Assembly: GCF_038070315.1 (NCBI RefSeq)
Contig: NZ_JBBPCC010000020.1
Location: 92,406-156,405, forward strand
Length of the DNA: 64,000 bases
From: Paenibacillus_G filicis
Lineage (GTDB): Bacteria > Bacillota > Bacilli > Paenibacillales > NBRC-103111
Reading direction: 5' to 3'
Of this stretch, positions 62,500 through 64,000 are shown one piece after another. Under the pieces are notes generated by a model. That model ran no database searches. It saw only the letters and a list, made by a program, of their open reading frames with translations, and had not been told where the DNA came from. Numbering within the stretch: position 1 is the first letter of the stretch; each line of letters begins with the position of its first letter. The position numbers and the translations under genes are program-made.

Positions 62500-64000
62500 T
62501 TGAAAATCCATATCGTGAAGAAAGGCGATTCTCTTTACAGTCTCTCCCAGAAATATGGGGTGGAGCTTGATAAGATTATTGCTCTAAACCCGCAAATTTC
62601 GAACCCGGATGTCCTGGAAATCGGCTTGAAGGTGAAGATTCCCAATGAACCCAAACCGGTATCCCCCCCCAACGACTATCTGTATAAGCATGCGGTCGTC
62701 CAGGGAGATACGCTGTGGAAGCTGGGGAAGGCCTGGAATGTGCCGCTGGCGGATATGGTCGCCGCCAATCCGCAATTGAAAAACCCGAATGTCCTGATGA
62801 CCGGAGATGTCGTGTACATCCCCAAGCAAAAATCCGAATCGGGCTCGCACGGTCATGGCCACGGTCACGGTCATGGTCATGCTCACGGTCACGGGCACGA
62901 TCACGCGGGTCACAAGACGGAGACGTCCGTTCAAGGTCACGCCGGGCATCATAAAGTCGACAACTCGGCCCATCAAGCGCCGCCGAAGATTGACAACTCG
63001 GCTGTACCTGTAGCTCCGCTGCCCGTCGAAGCTACACCGGTGTCGGAGCTGCCGCCCGCACCGGTGATCCCTGAGACGAAGCCAGTTGAGGAGAAGCCGG
63101 TTGAAGCGAAGCCAGTCGAAGAGAAGGCGGTCGAAGCGAAGCCAGTCGAGAATAAGCCAGCTCCCGTTCCAAACGAAAAACCTAATATTCATATCAATGA
63201 AAAGCTGAATGTCAAGGTTAACGAAGTGTTCAATGTGGAGTCTTTGGTTCAGCCAAATATTGCGCCAAATGTACAGCCGAACATTCAGCCTAACGTATTG
63301 CCGACTCCTAACCTGGGTCCGGCACATGCCGGTAACTTGCCTCCGGCAACAGACTTGTTCCAGCAATTCCAGGTACCGGCAACCAAGGCAGGTGCTCTCC
63401 CCTATGCGAAGGAGCCCGAGCTTCCCGTGTTTCCGAACATGCATGTGCAAAGTGCTGAGGCCAATGAACCGAATCACTGGCCTCAGGTTCAAGCTCAAGC
63501 TGCATATCCTGGATTCCCGGGTTGGGGCCCGAATGCCCATGTCGGGAGTGATTGCGGCTGCGGGCAGCCTCATCTGCCTTATGCGCTGTCGCCTGTTGCT
63601 CAATTTCCGAATGCTGCGCCGAACGCCTATCATCCGACAGCCGTGAGCCCTGAGGCACAGTGGCCGAATGCTTTTAACCCGACAGCGGTAAGCCCGGCCA
63701 TAGAATGGCCAAATGCATACCATCCGACAGCGGTGAGTCCCGCAGCCGAATGGCCAAATGCGTACAACCCGACAGCGGTAAGCCCAGCGTCTGAATGGCC
63801 GAACGCGTACCATCCGACGGCGGTAAGCCCCGCAGCCGAATGGCCAAATGCATACCATCCGACGGCGGTAAGCCCCGCAGCCGAATGGCCAAATGCATAC
63901 CATCCGACGGCGGTAAGTCCCGCAGCCGAATGGCCGAACGCGTACCATCCGACAGCGGTAAGTCCCGCAGCCGAATGGCCAAATGCATACCATCCGACGG
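62500..64000 (+). CDS. safA: SafA-like spore coat protein with two LysM domains, 3' end off the window
   Basis: TTG at 62500 is 9 bases after AAGGAGG; the frame is open to the right edge (500 codons). Two LysM domains (residues 1-50, KIHIVKKGDSLYSLSQKYGV..., and about 64-113, HAVVQGDTLWKLGKAW...), a His-rich block (about 116-140, alternating Gly-His), Glu-Lys-Pro repeats (about 190-225), an Asn/Pro/Val-rich part, one Cys pair DCGCG, and a 15-residue tandem repeat PTAVSPAAEWPNAY. LysM plus long low-complexity tail matches SafA, the SpoVID partner in inner coat assembly; in Bacillus subtilis safA also lies downstream of pheA. Confidence 0.8.
   Translation, partial: MKIHIVKKGDSLYSLSQKYGVELDKIIALNPQISNPDVLEIGLKVKIPNEPKPVSPPNDYLYKHAVVQGDTLWKLGKAWNVPLADMVAANPQLKNPNVLMTGDVVYIPKQKSESGSHGHGHGHGHGHAHGHGHDHAGHKTETSVQGHAGHHKVDNSAHQAPPKIDNSAVPVAPLPVEATPVSELPPAPVIPETKPVEEKPVEAKPVEEKAVEAKPVENKPAPVPNEKPNIHINEKLNVKVNEVFNVESLVQPNIAPNVQPNIQPNVLPTPNLGPAHAGNLPPATDLFQQFQVPATKAGALPYAKEPELPVFPNMHVQSAEANEPNHWPQVQAQAAYPGFPGWGPNAHVGSDCGCGQPHLPYALSPVAQFPNAAPNAYHPTAVSPEAQWPNAFNPTAVSPAIEWPNAYHPTAVSPAAEWPNAYNPTAVSPASEWPNAYHPTAVSPAAEWPNAYHPTAVSPAAEWPNAYHPTAVSPAAEWPNAYHPTAVSPAAEWPNAYHPT
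63631..64000 (+). repeat. 45-base tandem repeat inside safA
   Basis: Eight units start at 63631, 63676, 63721 and every 45 bases to 63946, with a ninth beginning at 63991 and cut by the edge. Each encodes (H/N)PTAVSPAAEWPNAY. Units differ mostly at third codon positions; the later units are nearly identical, suggesting recent duplication. Confidence 0.97.

Noticed and set aside
1..64000. tRNA, rRNA genes, prophage or integrase genes
   Set aside because: None was recognised anywhere in the window.

Overview
The window looks like chromosome of a spore-forming, Gram-positive Paenibacillus-type bacterium (Bacillales). The evidence is gene order: spoVID-like, valS (with a T-box), folC, spoIIB-like, maf, radC, mreBCD, minCD, spoIVFA/spoIVFB, rplU, prp, rpmA, spo0B, obg, pheB, pheA and finally safA follow the order I know from Bacillus subtilis. 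SLH-domain surface proteins, frequent GTG/TTG starts and moderately high GC fit Paenibacillus better than Bacillus. This placement is inference from synteny and protein character; no 16S gene is present.

Layout. 1-3.0 kb: a phosphodiester-glycosidase-type protein (runs off the left edge), a small membrane protein and an RluA-type pseudouridine synthase. 3.0-11.8 kb: spoVID-like gene with a sigma-E-type promoter, T-box-controlled valS-folC-murC, spoIIB-like SPOR protein. 11.8-13.9 kb: an AT-richer patch with two GNAT acetyltransferases, a VOC protein and a gene remnant. 13.9-31.4 kb: SLH amidase, maf, radC, cell shape (mreBCD), division-site selection (minCD), a SEDS protein, the sigma-K processing pair spoIVFA/FB, RNase G, the L21/Prp/L27 operon, spo0B-obg, then a divergent ABC/thiamine-binding/NUDIX cluster. 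31.5-36.2 kb: amino-acid genes pheB, hom, thrB, pheA, ilvE.

36.2-62.4 kb is an accessory island lying between the pheA/ilvE block and safA. It holds (i) a type I-C-like CRISPR array with its leader, 38 full repeats and one truncated repeat, but no cas genes in the window; (ii) a LacI-regulated alpha-glucan locus: an ABC importer, an intracellular GH31 enzyme with an unusual N-terminal domain, a thioesterase-like protein with Cys at the nucleophile position, and two secreted GH31 enzymes whose lengths and signal peptides match, from memory, the 3-alpha-isomaltosyltransferase (CtsY) and 6-alpha-glucosyltransferase (CtsZ) that make cyclic tetrasaccharide (cycloalternan) from starch; (iii) a six-gene operon of overlapping genes (KAS III, ATP-grasp, OleD-like reductase, metallo-beta-lactamase-fold hydrolase, F390-synthetase-like adenylating enzyme, GNAT-like protein) that looks like a small unassigned biosynthetic pathway. 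The window ends inside safA, which has a His-rich stretch and a 45-base tandem repeat.

How the parts work together: the carbohydrate locus suggests a convert-outside, import, degrade-inside cycle that privatises starch as a cyclic sugar. The two most unusual signals are a CRISPR spacer whose first 13 bases match the array's own leader next to a TTC motif, suggesting possible crRNA-guided autoregulation, and the six-gene KAS III operon.
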